A DNA stretch of 64,000 bases from Lethocerus indicus (Eukaryota > Arthropoda > Insecta > Hemiptera > Belostomatidae): contig JACDQD010000002.1 of NCBI GenBank assembly GCA_019843655.1, forward strand, positions 38,126,333 through 38,190,332, given 5' to 3'. Of this stretch, positions 1 through 12,000 are shown in pieces. How positions within the stretch are numbered: the first letter of the stretch is position 1; the number at the start of each line of letters is the position of its first letter. The position numbers were made by a program, and so were the translations under genes. The notes beneath the pieces are model-generated. The model worked only from the letters and a program-made list of their open reading frames with translations, was not told where the DNA came from and searched no databases.

Positions 1-81
1 ATCACGAACCTACAGAAGCGTACTATTGTTAACTGTCCCCCCAACCACCCCAACTAGCACGAGCGCGGTAGAGCGATAATA

Positions 82-286
82 TTACGAACTGTCTCTGATG
101 CGCTGATGGTCGCCGAGCTTCGCCTGCTTCTCCGTGTCCTCTTTCGCCGCCCTTATTATATCCATCGCGCCGTCCTTGTGCAGTTCGCCGGCGAGGTCAC
201 GGCCGAGCTTGTAGGCGGCGCGCAACTGGTCGTCGTTCATACCGCTGTTGCTAACGCCGCAGTACAGGTCGCCGCACTCGTCGCCA
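82..286 (-). CDS. HMBS: HMBS exon 8 (C-terminus)
   Basis: 205 nt, acceptor CCGTTGCAG. Encodes [34 protein letters not shown] and a polar tail, stop TAA at 82-84. It shares the split Gly codon GG|T with exon 7. Confidence 0.93.
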
Positions 287-915
287 CTGCAACGGATACA
301 ACATTGCACTGCCTATTGTACGCCACTTCTTTCGGAAAGTCAGAGAAACGGGGTTTTTTTCCCGCCGATCCAGTGTCGTTACGACGCTCGCTTCTCCAGC
401 GCGACAAAAGATGCCACTTTTTCAGTGTCGCGCATACATTCAATAACGATGAATGACTTACCCGGGCATGATTTTGACTTCGGTGACGCCGGCCAATAGA
501 TTGTTGTTGCCGTTCTTCTTCGGCAAAGAAGTAGCCATCGACTGTCGAAGCGTGGTCGAACCGTCGAGAGACCAGACGGCTGCTGTCAATCTGTAATACA
601 AAACTTATTTTTATTCTCATTTTATATATAAGTTAGATGAGCCAGAGTAATTGTAACAAAATATTGTCACACCCTTTTGCAATGATATATATTACGGGTA
701 CCCAAAAGTAATCGACATTTTGACTTTGGAATTCCTTGTATTTTGCCAGAAAAAGAAACTTTAATTATTAATCTACTATATATATTCACCGATATTATCA
801 ACGACAACTCTCCGCCGCCACTTTTCCGGCAAATTTTCCGGATTCCCCTCTCTCTTGAAGAACTCCTCAAGACCGAAATACATCTTATCAAATTGTCGAT
901 TACTTTTGGGTACAC

Positions 916-957
<42 letters not shown>

Positions 958-3900
958 ATAGTGCGTGCTATGAAGAAGCTATGTGGCCACTTTCAAAAAG
1001 AAAATAAAGAAAAAAACTGCGATTTATCTAAATATATGTAAAATTTTACGCGTGGAAATGAGGTGGGGAAAAATGAAAATTCTCTATTTTTTTAACAGAA
1101 TTTTTTCTAAATTAATAAATAATTAATTTATATATACAAAAATTAACCGTCTTTCAGACCAAAAACTTTGCTCACACCACATATACCGGCCCTGTATATA
1201 TACGCGTATAGTCTGGTGTTCAGATTCTAATCTAAAATAATGTCCAAACGAGGTATATTCTAAACAGTGGAAAAAGAAATTTGAAATCTGAAACCGGACC
1301 AAGTGTATCTCCCCAAATGGAGAATGTATATATTATGGGTATCCAAAAGTAATCGACATTTTGACTTTGGAATTCATTTTATTTTGCGGAAACCTAATTA
1401 TTAATCTACAGTCACGATATTATGTGACAACTCTCCGCCGGGCAGTGAGGATCCTCAAGACCGAAATACATCAAATTGCTCAATTACCACACAGCGCTAC
1501 TGAAGATGGACAATAAAGTCTAAGGACCAGCGAGTAAGAGGAGACAAAAACAGTCTCTCCTGTTGGTTTCGTACCTGGCGTCGCGCCGTCGTCCTCGTAG
1601 TCGGTGGCGACGGCTATCGGCGCCGAACAGCCGGCCTCCAGGCTGAAGAGGAGGCTGCGCTCGGCGAGTGTCGCGAGCACGGTGCGCGCGTCGCTGGCCG
1701 CGCTGAACACGCCGCAGTCCTCCACTCGGCACTCGACGGCCAGCGCGCCCTGACCGACGGCGTACAGCATCTCGTCCTCGTCCAATATCTGTCGGATACA
1801 GGGAAAATTTCATTTTCGAAAATACGACGAAATACGTTCAACGCGAAAACGCTTAAGAAGAAATATCGGTTGGCGGGAAATAATAATTGAACGAATTTCG
1901 AATACCTGTTTTGTGGTCTGCGAGGGGTTGGAATACCGTAGGTTCGTGATGTTTCTGTCTCCTCTCTCGCTGCGGTTTGGTCTTTTGCTAGACCGGGGGT
2001 TTTTCGGCCGCTCGCCGTCTTCAGTAGCGCTGTGTCACTGTCACCCACTGTTGGCGCTTTGGAGACGGCGAACAGCCGAAACCGGCGCCTAGCAAAAGAC
2101 CGAACCGGCGAGAGGAGACAGGAACATCACGAAACTACAGTATTCCAACCCCTCGCAGACCACAAAACAGGTAGTAGTTTGTCGGGACCGTTCTATTATT
2201 GTAGGTTCGTGATGTTTCTGTCTCCTCTCTCGCTGCGGTTTGGTCTTTTGCTAGACCGGGGGTTTTTCGGCCGCTCGCCGTCTTCAGTAGCGCTGTGTCA
2301 CTGTCACCCACTGTTGGCGCTTTGGAAACATCCGAACCTAATAAACGATCCCGACAAACTACGTATTCCATACATTATTTTTGTGTTTCGTAGAAATTTG
2401 TGATACGGTGTGAAGCTGCGTAACTCATGTCCACTGTATAGAGGCGGATTTGAACGCTGACCACTCGTAGAATTATTCCAAGGCGAGACTTGAAGCAGCG
2501 GTTCAGTTCGGAGACTAATTTCACTGTTCGGTACCTGCGATATCCTGTGCTCCCAGCCCATTCGGTGTACGCCGGCGACGGCGAGTATGATGCCGTCGAA
2601 CAGGCCCTGGTCCAACTTCCTCAGCCTCGTCTGGAGATTGCCGCGGACGTCTTTCACGACGAGGCGGGGAAAATTCCTCCTCAGTTGGGCGGCCCTCCGC
2701 AGGGAACTCGTACCTGTAGTATTCGAAAGTCGAGTTAGAAAACATAACTGGTATTCTCGTGGAGAAACAAAAATATCACCCGTTGAATTTGTACAGTTCG
2801 GTCACGTGGAATCCCCACACCCGACTCAAAAGAACCGACTTAAACAGAAAATTTGGACTCTTAAAACGGACATCGAAATTGACCTTAAGCGACAAACTAA
2901 CAATATACAAAGCGATACTGAAAACCGACACGGACATACGGAATTGAGCTACGGGGTTCCACCAGAAACATCCGCGACATCGCTCGCATCCGAATTCGAT
3001 CGAAAGTCGCCGCACCGTCCATAATGCTCCCCGAAGTATGTTTCTAACGGACAATCCACAATGACCTCGACATCGACGGTCGCCAAAATCGGTTCGAAAT
3101 TCCCTCCGCCTTTCTCCTCATCCCGATCCACTCCTGTCAGTCCCTCTCCTCTCTTACCCATCCATTATCCCCGCCAGGACGGCTTAAACGCCGCCGGCCC
3201 AGAATCGCGTAGAATCGCTTTCGAGCCATAAATTATTTCACGCATTGTGAAAAGTGCCGCCATCGGACTCGCTCTTTGTCGCAGCCATTCAAGCGAGAAA
3301 CAAACACTCAACACATGTACATATAATTATGGTATAGTTGATTGTACGAATAAAGAAAAAAAAGTATAGTTCGGTACGAAAAGCAGTTTCTTTTTTCTAA
3401 GTGAAATTTCTTTCGCATGGTATTCTTCTACCATTTTTCTCTTTTAATTCTTCTTGACATGTTTTCTTTTCATTCAATGTATTGGGTCGACGACTAAGTA
3501 ATTGCGGAATTCGCCCGACAAGTGGCGTTATGCGTATTTTAAGTCGTCACACGACATCTTGTACCGGACAAGCCGTGAGACGGTTTCGAATGCGCGTATA
3601 AGATTCAATTCAGCTTCGCCATAATATCCCTTGTTGAAATGTGGCGATTCGAATCGATAACGGCCTTTATTCGGCCATCGTCGTCCTCCACACCGGACGT
3701 CCTCAGGAGCGCTCCTCGTCTTTCAACGAAAAAAAATCCCCCGACCGGAATTTCGCGAACCGCAGTACCGACACCGACGTCCTTTTAACGCTCCATCGCC
3801 GTACACCTTGGCAGAAATTAATAAAGCGAAATCTGACGGAAACGCTAGCTTCGGTTCACCGTGTCTTAGCTTTTTATACACACACAATTCGACCGGTCGA

Positions 3901-6900
3901 TGTAATTTTGACACCGAATGTTTCGGAAAGGACCACAAATAACAACGTACCGAAGAATCTCTTATCGGTGTAAAGATGTTGTGACGTACTTAAAAATATG
4001 TACAACGCCACTCGTCGGTGAATTCCGCAATTACTTAGCCGCATATACTTGTAAGTATGATAGAAAAATAACTAATAACAGCGCCCCACAATCTTAAAGG
4101 CACTCAACATAAAATTGTAAACGCCGCATAGATTGGAACAAATTACACGAATTAACCGGTTAATTAGGATATAATTGACGGTTGTAAAGTCGGCTCGGTA
4201 CGCCCTAACTGGAAGTAAGCCGGCGAGTAGAAACAATTAGATGAAAAATTGAAAATATGACGAGAAACAAAAGTGTTATTTATTAAAAACTACTGACCGA
4301 AGTAAATTCATCAGGCCTATTGTTATTTTAAGAATAACGACCAGTGATTCCGTAATTTTTCTACTCGGCGTTTAGAGGACACAAACTCGGCGCTGGATAA
4401 TTCATACCTTTATTTCGAATCGGTTTCGACAGGTGTTCAAATATTAACAGGAAAATATTAAATATTTACAACGCCGGCGAATTCTGTTGTTTATATACAA
4501 ACAACACTAAGGATGATTATTGTGTTTTTTTTTAGCGCAGAGGAAGAACAGATGCAACAAACGCATCCGGCATTCCGTTAATATTGTTAGGCGTACCCGA
4601 AAGTAATCGACAATTTGATAAGATGTATTTCGGTCTTGAGCAATTCCTCAAGAGGGGAATTGAAAATGTGCCCGAAAGTTGTCGATAAAGTTTCTTTTTT
4701 AGCGAAATAAAATGAATTTCGGAGTCGAAACGATGATTACTTTTGGGTATCCGTAATACGTTGAAGAAGCGACTCGAATGCTAGTTCTGACTACGACAAA
4801 GAGAATAGGCAAAAACTAGTGCCAAGAGCAATTAATAGTGATAATATTTTCAACACTAATTAACCCCCCAGGAACGAGATAATAGACAGTTAAAAAAAAT
4901 TCAAAATGCCTAATGTTAAGTTAGTATTTTTGATAGTCGAGCGACACTCTCGAATCGTATAATTCGGAAATTCGCGATAATTTCGCACGATAAAACAATA
5001 ACAATGTTCAGAACGTTACCTATTACGCTGTTATCGGGCAAAGTTTCCAACGTCAAGCCCCTGTGTTTTGAATGTAAAATCAGCACATCCCTCGGATCTT
5101 CACGCCTTTGAAATTGATAAAAGAAAAATTAATATAAATATATATATTTATATATAATAAATAAATTTGAGACGAAACCGTCCTATAAATTCTAGGCCAG
5201 TTTCAGTATATAATTGATGCCTTCGAACTGGCTTAATAACAAATAACCTTATTAAAATTTACAAAGGTTTGAAAAGTATGATAATTCTTTTGAACGAAAT
5301 TATTCTTTATTTTTCAAAATAATCTCCATTCTTGGAGATACCGACGTTTGCATACGTGTTCGTTGACAATTTGCAAAATTGAAAACTTCAGTAAACGATT
5401 TTCGGTTCTATTGCTCCGTTGTACAGAGTTTTCAATTTTCCAATTTTCAGAATTTGTGACAATTTGAATTCACCTTCGTGTCCAGCCAATTTGACTCGTA
5501 AATATTATCGATATTAACGAAAAAATAAAAATATTGCAAATACAAATCAAAAGTTTAGTAGTAATTCGTGTTTATTTTTGCTCAGTTGTACACATTTGGC
5601 CAGTTTTCTCTTTTCCTCGGTGTCTGAGCTGTGACAATATGATTTTTGTAATTTCATTTCTTACCGAAATTCACGATAACGTCAAGATAATGTTTGTAAA
5701 TTCATCCTTTTATCCAGACAATCCAATAATTCACCTTCTTCTCTAGAAACTGTGCCCTTTTTCGCCCCCCCCCCTGTATTCTTTATTAACCCTTTGCGCT
5801 CGAGCGGTGCCTGAGAGAGGCACCATTCGAATCGATGCGTTTATCTGTGTTCGACCTAAGGAATATCGCTCGAAAGGTCTACTCGGCCATTTGTAGATCA
5901 TAATTACGCGGTGTCCAAACTAGCTATAAGGGTGCGTTATCCGAAATAAAGGACCGCTTATGCGATAAAATGTCTTATCTCAAAAATACTAGCGGTCGGA
6001 ACTCCGGCTTTTCGACATCGGTTCGAACTCGACCTTCTTGTCGATCGCATCATTTCTTTCAAAGTTACCGAGAGCCCCCGATAAGTACGGAATACGACGA
6101 AGAAATTACTTCTAGCGAAGACGAGTTCGATATTTCGGCGGTAACGAACGTAATTACATCGCTGCGTAGACGGCTCGCCCGTAAGAATGAAGATGACGAT
6201 GACGTTAGAGGAGTGAGAAGAGGAAAAATCCCGAATAATCGATAGTGAATCCGGAAGCCGAAGTGACTCTGTACAGAAGAGACCGAACCTTCGGAACGGA
6301 CAGTGTCCACAGAATCCGAAGAAATCCCCCGGGAAGAATACCGTTTATATCCGGTGAAAGACAAGTAGGACCGCGGGTATTTCCACCGAATTTTTCAAAT
6401 TATTTTTCACCGAGGAATTAGCTATTGAGATAGTGAAGGGAAACTAACAATAACGCCGCAAGGGGGAAAGTAGAAGGGAAGACGTTATCATCCGGTTCTA
6501 TATATTGGCGATCGCTGTACGATATAACGGTTACAGTACGAGTTGCCGGTTCACGAGGGCAAAGGGTTAAATATCGTATTGATAAAGTGAAAAAAAACAC
6601 AGTGAGTCGGCACCGAGATTTCAGGATATCAGGACAAAATATGCGCCAAAATGTCACTGAATTCCGTAGAGTTTTTTTCGTGTTTCCGTCTCTCCTCACT
6701 CGCCGGTTCGGTATTTCGCTAGACCGGTTTGGCCGTCTTCAGTAGCGCTGTGTTAGTCACAGAAACACAAAAACAGGTACGTTAAACTGTCTCTTTTAGA
6801 CTGCACGAACGGTATTTAAAATATCGGTGGCGACTCACTCCAGTATCGCTCCAATCGCCAATCCTTCGGGCAGCGATGTCGGCAGGTCTTTGAGCGAGTG

Positions 6901-7802
6901 GACGGCGAAATCGACCTTTTTCGCGAGCAGAGCGTCCTCCAGTTCGCCGGTGAACAAACTCTTGCCGCCGATCTGCGGTAGCGGCCTGTCGAGAATCTGG
7001 TCTCCTTTCGTCGACATTGTGACTGAGAACAGAAAAAATTTAAATTGAAAATTTAGTCGGTTTCCGAGGGTTCGCGGTTAATGTCCGCCGTTCTCGAGAT
7101 CTTCCGCGTCATCGATTCTGGTATACTGTAGGTCCGTGATGTTTCTGTCTCCTCTCTACGGTTTGGTCTTTTTGCTAGACCGGTTTTCGTTGTTTCCGCC
7201 CCCATCTTCAGTAGCGCTGTGTTACTGTCACTGTTAGCACTGCCCACTGTCACTTTCACATGTACCGTCTGGTTCTGGTATTACCCCGAATCCCGAGTTT
7301 CGGCAATTCCCCACCGTCAGTAGCTTTCTGTCGTCTGATCGAACAACGCCACATGATATTAGCACTTTGGATGTACTGTTTCACATGTACAGTACATGTG
7401 AAAGTGACAGTGGGGCAGTGAGGATGCCCCCTGAAAAACATCCAAAGTGCTAACAGTGACTGTAACACAGCGCTACTGAAGATGGCGAGCGGCCGAAACC
7501 GACATTTACATTTGTTAATAAAAAAAAAAAACAAACTGATTTTCAAACTCACCTATTTCAAAACTTTTCTTCCTATATATTTCTTTGAATGTTTCGATGA
7601 CGCAATTTGTCTGAATTAATGCCAGCTACAAAAAAAAAAAAAATTTAAATTAGTGTCAGATATTTATGCAAATGTATGTATGTATGTATATCCGTGTTGT
7701 AGGATATATTGGGCAGATGAATAAACCATAATTAATTCGATTCACAGTGTGCATCACTTATTCAATTTACATATTAGTTATATTACATAATATTCTTTAA
7801 AA

Positions 7803-7855
<53 letters not shown>

Positions 7856-8987
7856 AACACACACACACGTACTGATTATTTTTTCAATTAGAATCCGTAA
7901 CCAATGGAAGTTTATGTTAATTAAGTACAAACAACCAAATACAAATACAAATCGATCCAATTAAAGACATAGGAAATGAAAACACTTCCATGAAAACCAA
8001 TTGCGATCGGTGATTCACCTGTAAATTATTTCCTTCATTCTGTACCGGAATGAATTGGGAAATCCGCTGGTATTTTACGTCGGAGTCCGTGACGTAACTC
8101 AAATTGTATTTTACCACAATATAATAGCACTATTGGAGCAAGTGTCGAATAGCTCGAGATTCTATTTTAATTACTGTACTAAACGAAAGGCGGTTTTATA
8201 AAGTTCCGTCCGGAAAAGGCTGAGGGTTAAAAAAAAAAATTGATAATAATTTCGGAATAAAGCGTAAAATAAAATGACAATTCCGATTCGATTCGCTTTC
8301 CGAATTATCGATTGCCGAAACCATCTTTATATTATCATTGTAATGTGCGACAGGGCGTTATACGTTATAATGAATTCCCCCGATTACGAGATAAATTGAA
8401 TGATAATAATATCGAAGGTCCGGCTAACCAATTTTATGCCTAAATTATCGGAACGGCGATAAACAGTGATGAATATTCGCCGCGTCCTTGAGAAGTAGTA
8501 GAGCGGGAAGCCGGATTTTCATATCGAAATAGGTATTTTTAACGACGAATACCGTACAATACCCGTAAAAGCGTCAATAAAACGGACTGGTATTAGTAAT
8601 AAACGAGAAAAACTATAGTACTACCGGTAGCAGTTGTAATACCGATATATAACAGTGATAGTACTCGATGAATTAGAAGAAAGTGTGAAAGTGGAACTCG
8701 AATTATCACCAACAGAGATTAAACGGTTCCGCTGGGAATTTAGTGATAACGAAATTACGCTTAAAACTGTCGTAGTAAACGATGAACTGTACAAATTAGT
8801 AAAGGTTTACCGGTTGACCAGATAAATTGAACCGGTCACTATTCTAATAGATAGCGTTTCTAATATAATAATTAACCAATAATTTCAGTCGTAAACAGTA
8901 AAATAGTAGCAGTAGAGTGTGTAATTGTAAGAGTAATACCAATAAAACAGTGATAGTACTTATAAAATGTAGTAAGCAATGATCCCT

Positions 8988-9038
<51 letters not shown>

Positions 9039-12000
9039 TGTGGAATATCATACATTCAGTTTTGACCACATCTTTTAGGTCTTCTGTAAGAAACTTTTGA
9101 ACTGCTATTTCATTAAAAAATAAAATCTACACAATTGACAGCCTAGAGTTTCGCTGTTTTTACGGCTTTTGTCAAGCCGTAAAAAAATCTTTATAGATTT
9201 TATAAAACGAAATAATAATTCCAGCCGCCGGAATACAATTTTGACAAGGGTCAGAAGAGCTATTTATATATCTGAACCGGGGGGGGGAGTATGCATATCA
9301 GAGTCCGTTTCCTTGACCTTCGACACCGGAGGGGGTTCAAATTCACTCTACAGAAACGGTAAATTCGATTAAAAGAGACCGAATTATTTTATGCACAAAA
9401 ATCGTTCGGCCGGCACTGTCGCAATATTCGGGATATGGCGTAACGTCCGGACAATAAATTCTCGCGCCGAGTAACTCGACGGGCCGGAAACCGTATGTTT
9501 TACAGCCTCCCGTATTGCGCCATTATCGTATAAACGGTCGTTTAAAAACATCATTTTCCAGCTCCACTAATATTGGGTTTTATAGAAAATATAATGCTAA
9601 CATAATGAATTTTCATTGTCATTGTGTATAGAAATAGTTAATTAAAATTAAAAAAAAAAAAAAAAAATATAGTACTTCAGATATTTGAAATTTCATTTTC
9701 AGTCTCCATAAGAATAGTGTTATCTCAATCGTGTTATATCTGTTAATTGTTACTATACTGTACGAGTAAATGGATAGAATTTTCATTCATTATATCAAAA
9801 TAATGAATGGATACATACAGACGGCGGTCCAAAAAAATGTATCCACCGTTTAAAAGTCCATAACTTGCAAACCAATTGACGGAGTTGTCTCATTTTTGGT
9901 AGTGTTATAGTTCCGGCAATCGCGCCATACAATACATTGACAGAGTCGCGCGGATAGTCAGTGTTCTGTCGTGTCAGTTCTGTACCCGTGTTGTACTCGA
10001 GTAAACGTGGCCGGCGCAACGCTTAGAATTGGATGAAAGGAAGTCAGTTTTGAAGTGGTGTTGTATTTCAAGTAGGAAAACATTAAAATGAGGTTCGACG
10101 TCAACGGCGAAATGAGTATCGAACAGAGCAGTCAGTAGTCGGGCGGCATCGTTTCTGTCTGCGGATATTAATTAACGGTGACAATTTCGAACACCTACAC
10201 TGTGTGATGATATCTTTAAGTCGGACTTTAAGCTACACTTTCACCAAAAATTGGGACAATTCCTTTAATTAGTTTGCAAGTTATCGACTGTTAAACGGTG
10301 GATACATTTTTTTGGACCACCCTCCGTATACCTTCCCGCAGCTCCAAATAAATACAAACCTCGTTCAATTATAACCGAATAATAATTTTCTGGTCTGAGT
10401 TGGTCTTTTTAGAGGAATTCAATATAATAATAAAAAGGGTTTGAATTTCCAATGGGAGCCTCATTTAACCAGACAATTTTCTCGACGGTCTGAAATTTGA
10501 TTTTAAATTCAAATCTACCGAAAGCAAAACGCTGAATTCATTCAGGCGAATAGAAGATAATCGGCCTGAAAAATCGGTCAGCGTTTTTAAAGTGGCGGAC
10601 GTTAACATTAGTATTTAGCATTGAGTAGTCGCAGTACTTGTAAATTAGTTGTAGCGAGAAGCTGCGGAATTGAATGTACAAATATCGGTTTTAGATTGAA
10701 AGGTTTTCTAAAGGCGGACCTATTAACCCTTTGCAGTCGAAATTTCTTTTTTTTTAATTCATATTACGGGGCAACTCGTTACCGGACATATTAACGTTTG
10801 TCTATTTTATTATGGAATCGATAGATGTAAAGTATAATCGAAAAAAAAATCTAACGGCTCTTTTATATCGAAATTTGAGGTGAAATATTATCCACTTCCG
10901 AAACATCTATCCATTCATCACTTTCAGTCGAATCCGTCTTCTACATTTTCTCCTCTATCACTTTCGGATCCCTCGATATCACTTTCAATTCTCGGTACGT
11001 ATCGTCGTATAACAGAGGAAATATATCGCTATCGTTAGAATCGGAATGTCTCGCTCAGTTCGATATTGTCTGCGTTAATTGACAGAGCGTCAATATTATT
11101 TACATTACGTTCGCTATAATACTTCGAATTCTAATTCATCGCTACTATTGTCGATTTTCACAAATTTTTCTTTTTATTCGCCGTAGATTTCGAAATAGAA
11201 AATGACGGATAAAATCGAATCCGATACACTCCACTCTGCCGAATAACAGGATTCGGCTAATTTGCATCCGCGAACGCGGAATGTCGCTCGGACCGCGATT
11301 GTCGCCGAAATGCGAAAAATATCCTATAAATAGTTTTTACGGATTTGTTTTTGTCGTTACGCGTTAGAGCCCTCGCGACTTCGAAGACAGATTTTAAATC
11401 CGGGTTCGGCTCCGGAAGAGGTTTAAATTTGCCGAATCTCGACTTCTCGACGTAGTCGCGCTAGCTGTCGCAGACCGGCAGGACCGACTCGGACGCCGTA
11501 CTGTCGCGATATTCGCCATATCGGGGATATAAATATGAATTCGAAATATACAAAAAAAAAAAACGGACGGATAAACTCGAATCCGCCGAATAACAGGACT
11601 CGACTGGTTCAGGACTCGAATGTCGGTCAGACCCGAAATAAATCCGCTGTCATCGAGAGCGTAATAATCGCATCGTCTCCTCAGCGGAGCCTCGACTTTG
11701 AGGGCTGATTTTAAAGCAGCTCCGCTCCAGACGACCCGAGATTCGAGGAATTAGTTATTATTGGCCAGTAGAAGGAAGACGGTTCTATAGCGATGTAACA
11801 GGGGTTGAGTTGTTCGACGAGGGCAACGGTTAAATATCGTATTGATAAAGAAACACTGAGATGTCACACTAGTAGTCGTTAAACTGTCGGAAAAGAGCCT
11901 GGGTTAAAATCTATAAATCTACCGAATAGCTAACAATAACGAGCCGCAGGGGGGGAAAGTGGAATGGAAGACGTTATCATACCGTTCTGTACGGCGATCG

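Larger units (their letters stand above)
690..1497 (+). mobile_element. Composite of two B elements around a 370-bp core (copy 1)
   Basis: Two family B copies (about 690-925 and 1334-1497, the second truncated) flank (TA)n at 918-952 and a core of about 370 bp. The same B-core-(TA)n-B order occurs in reverse complement at 27912-28795. Core landmarks shared by both loci are GGCCCTGTATATATACGCG and GACCAAGTGTATCTCCC. No transposase reading frame is visible. Confidence 0.8.
287..1574 (-). other. HMBS introns 6 and 7 region, mostly repeats
   Basis: Intron 7 (287-461) is short and holds no recognisable element. Intron 6 (591-1574) is almost entirely the B-core-B composite element. No further coding block was seen, although a small missed exon would explain the exon 6/7 phase conflict. 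Confidence 0.6.

Noticed and set aside
106..456. Plus-strand open frame of 116 codons
   Set aside because: Antisense shadow of HMBS exon 8 on the minus strand, which has clear family residues and splice sites.
2521..2745. Minus-strand open frame rich in Arg, Pro and Glu
   Set aside because: Out-of-frame reading of HMBS exon 5.
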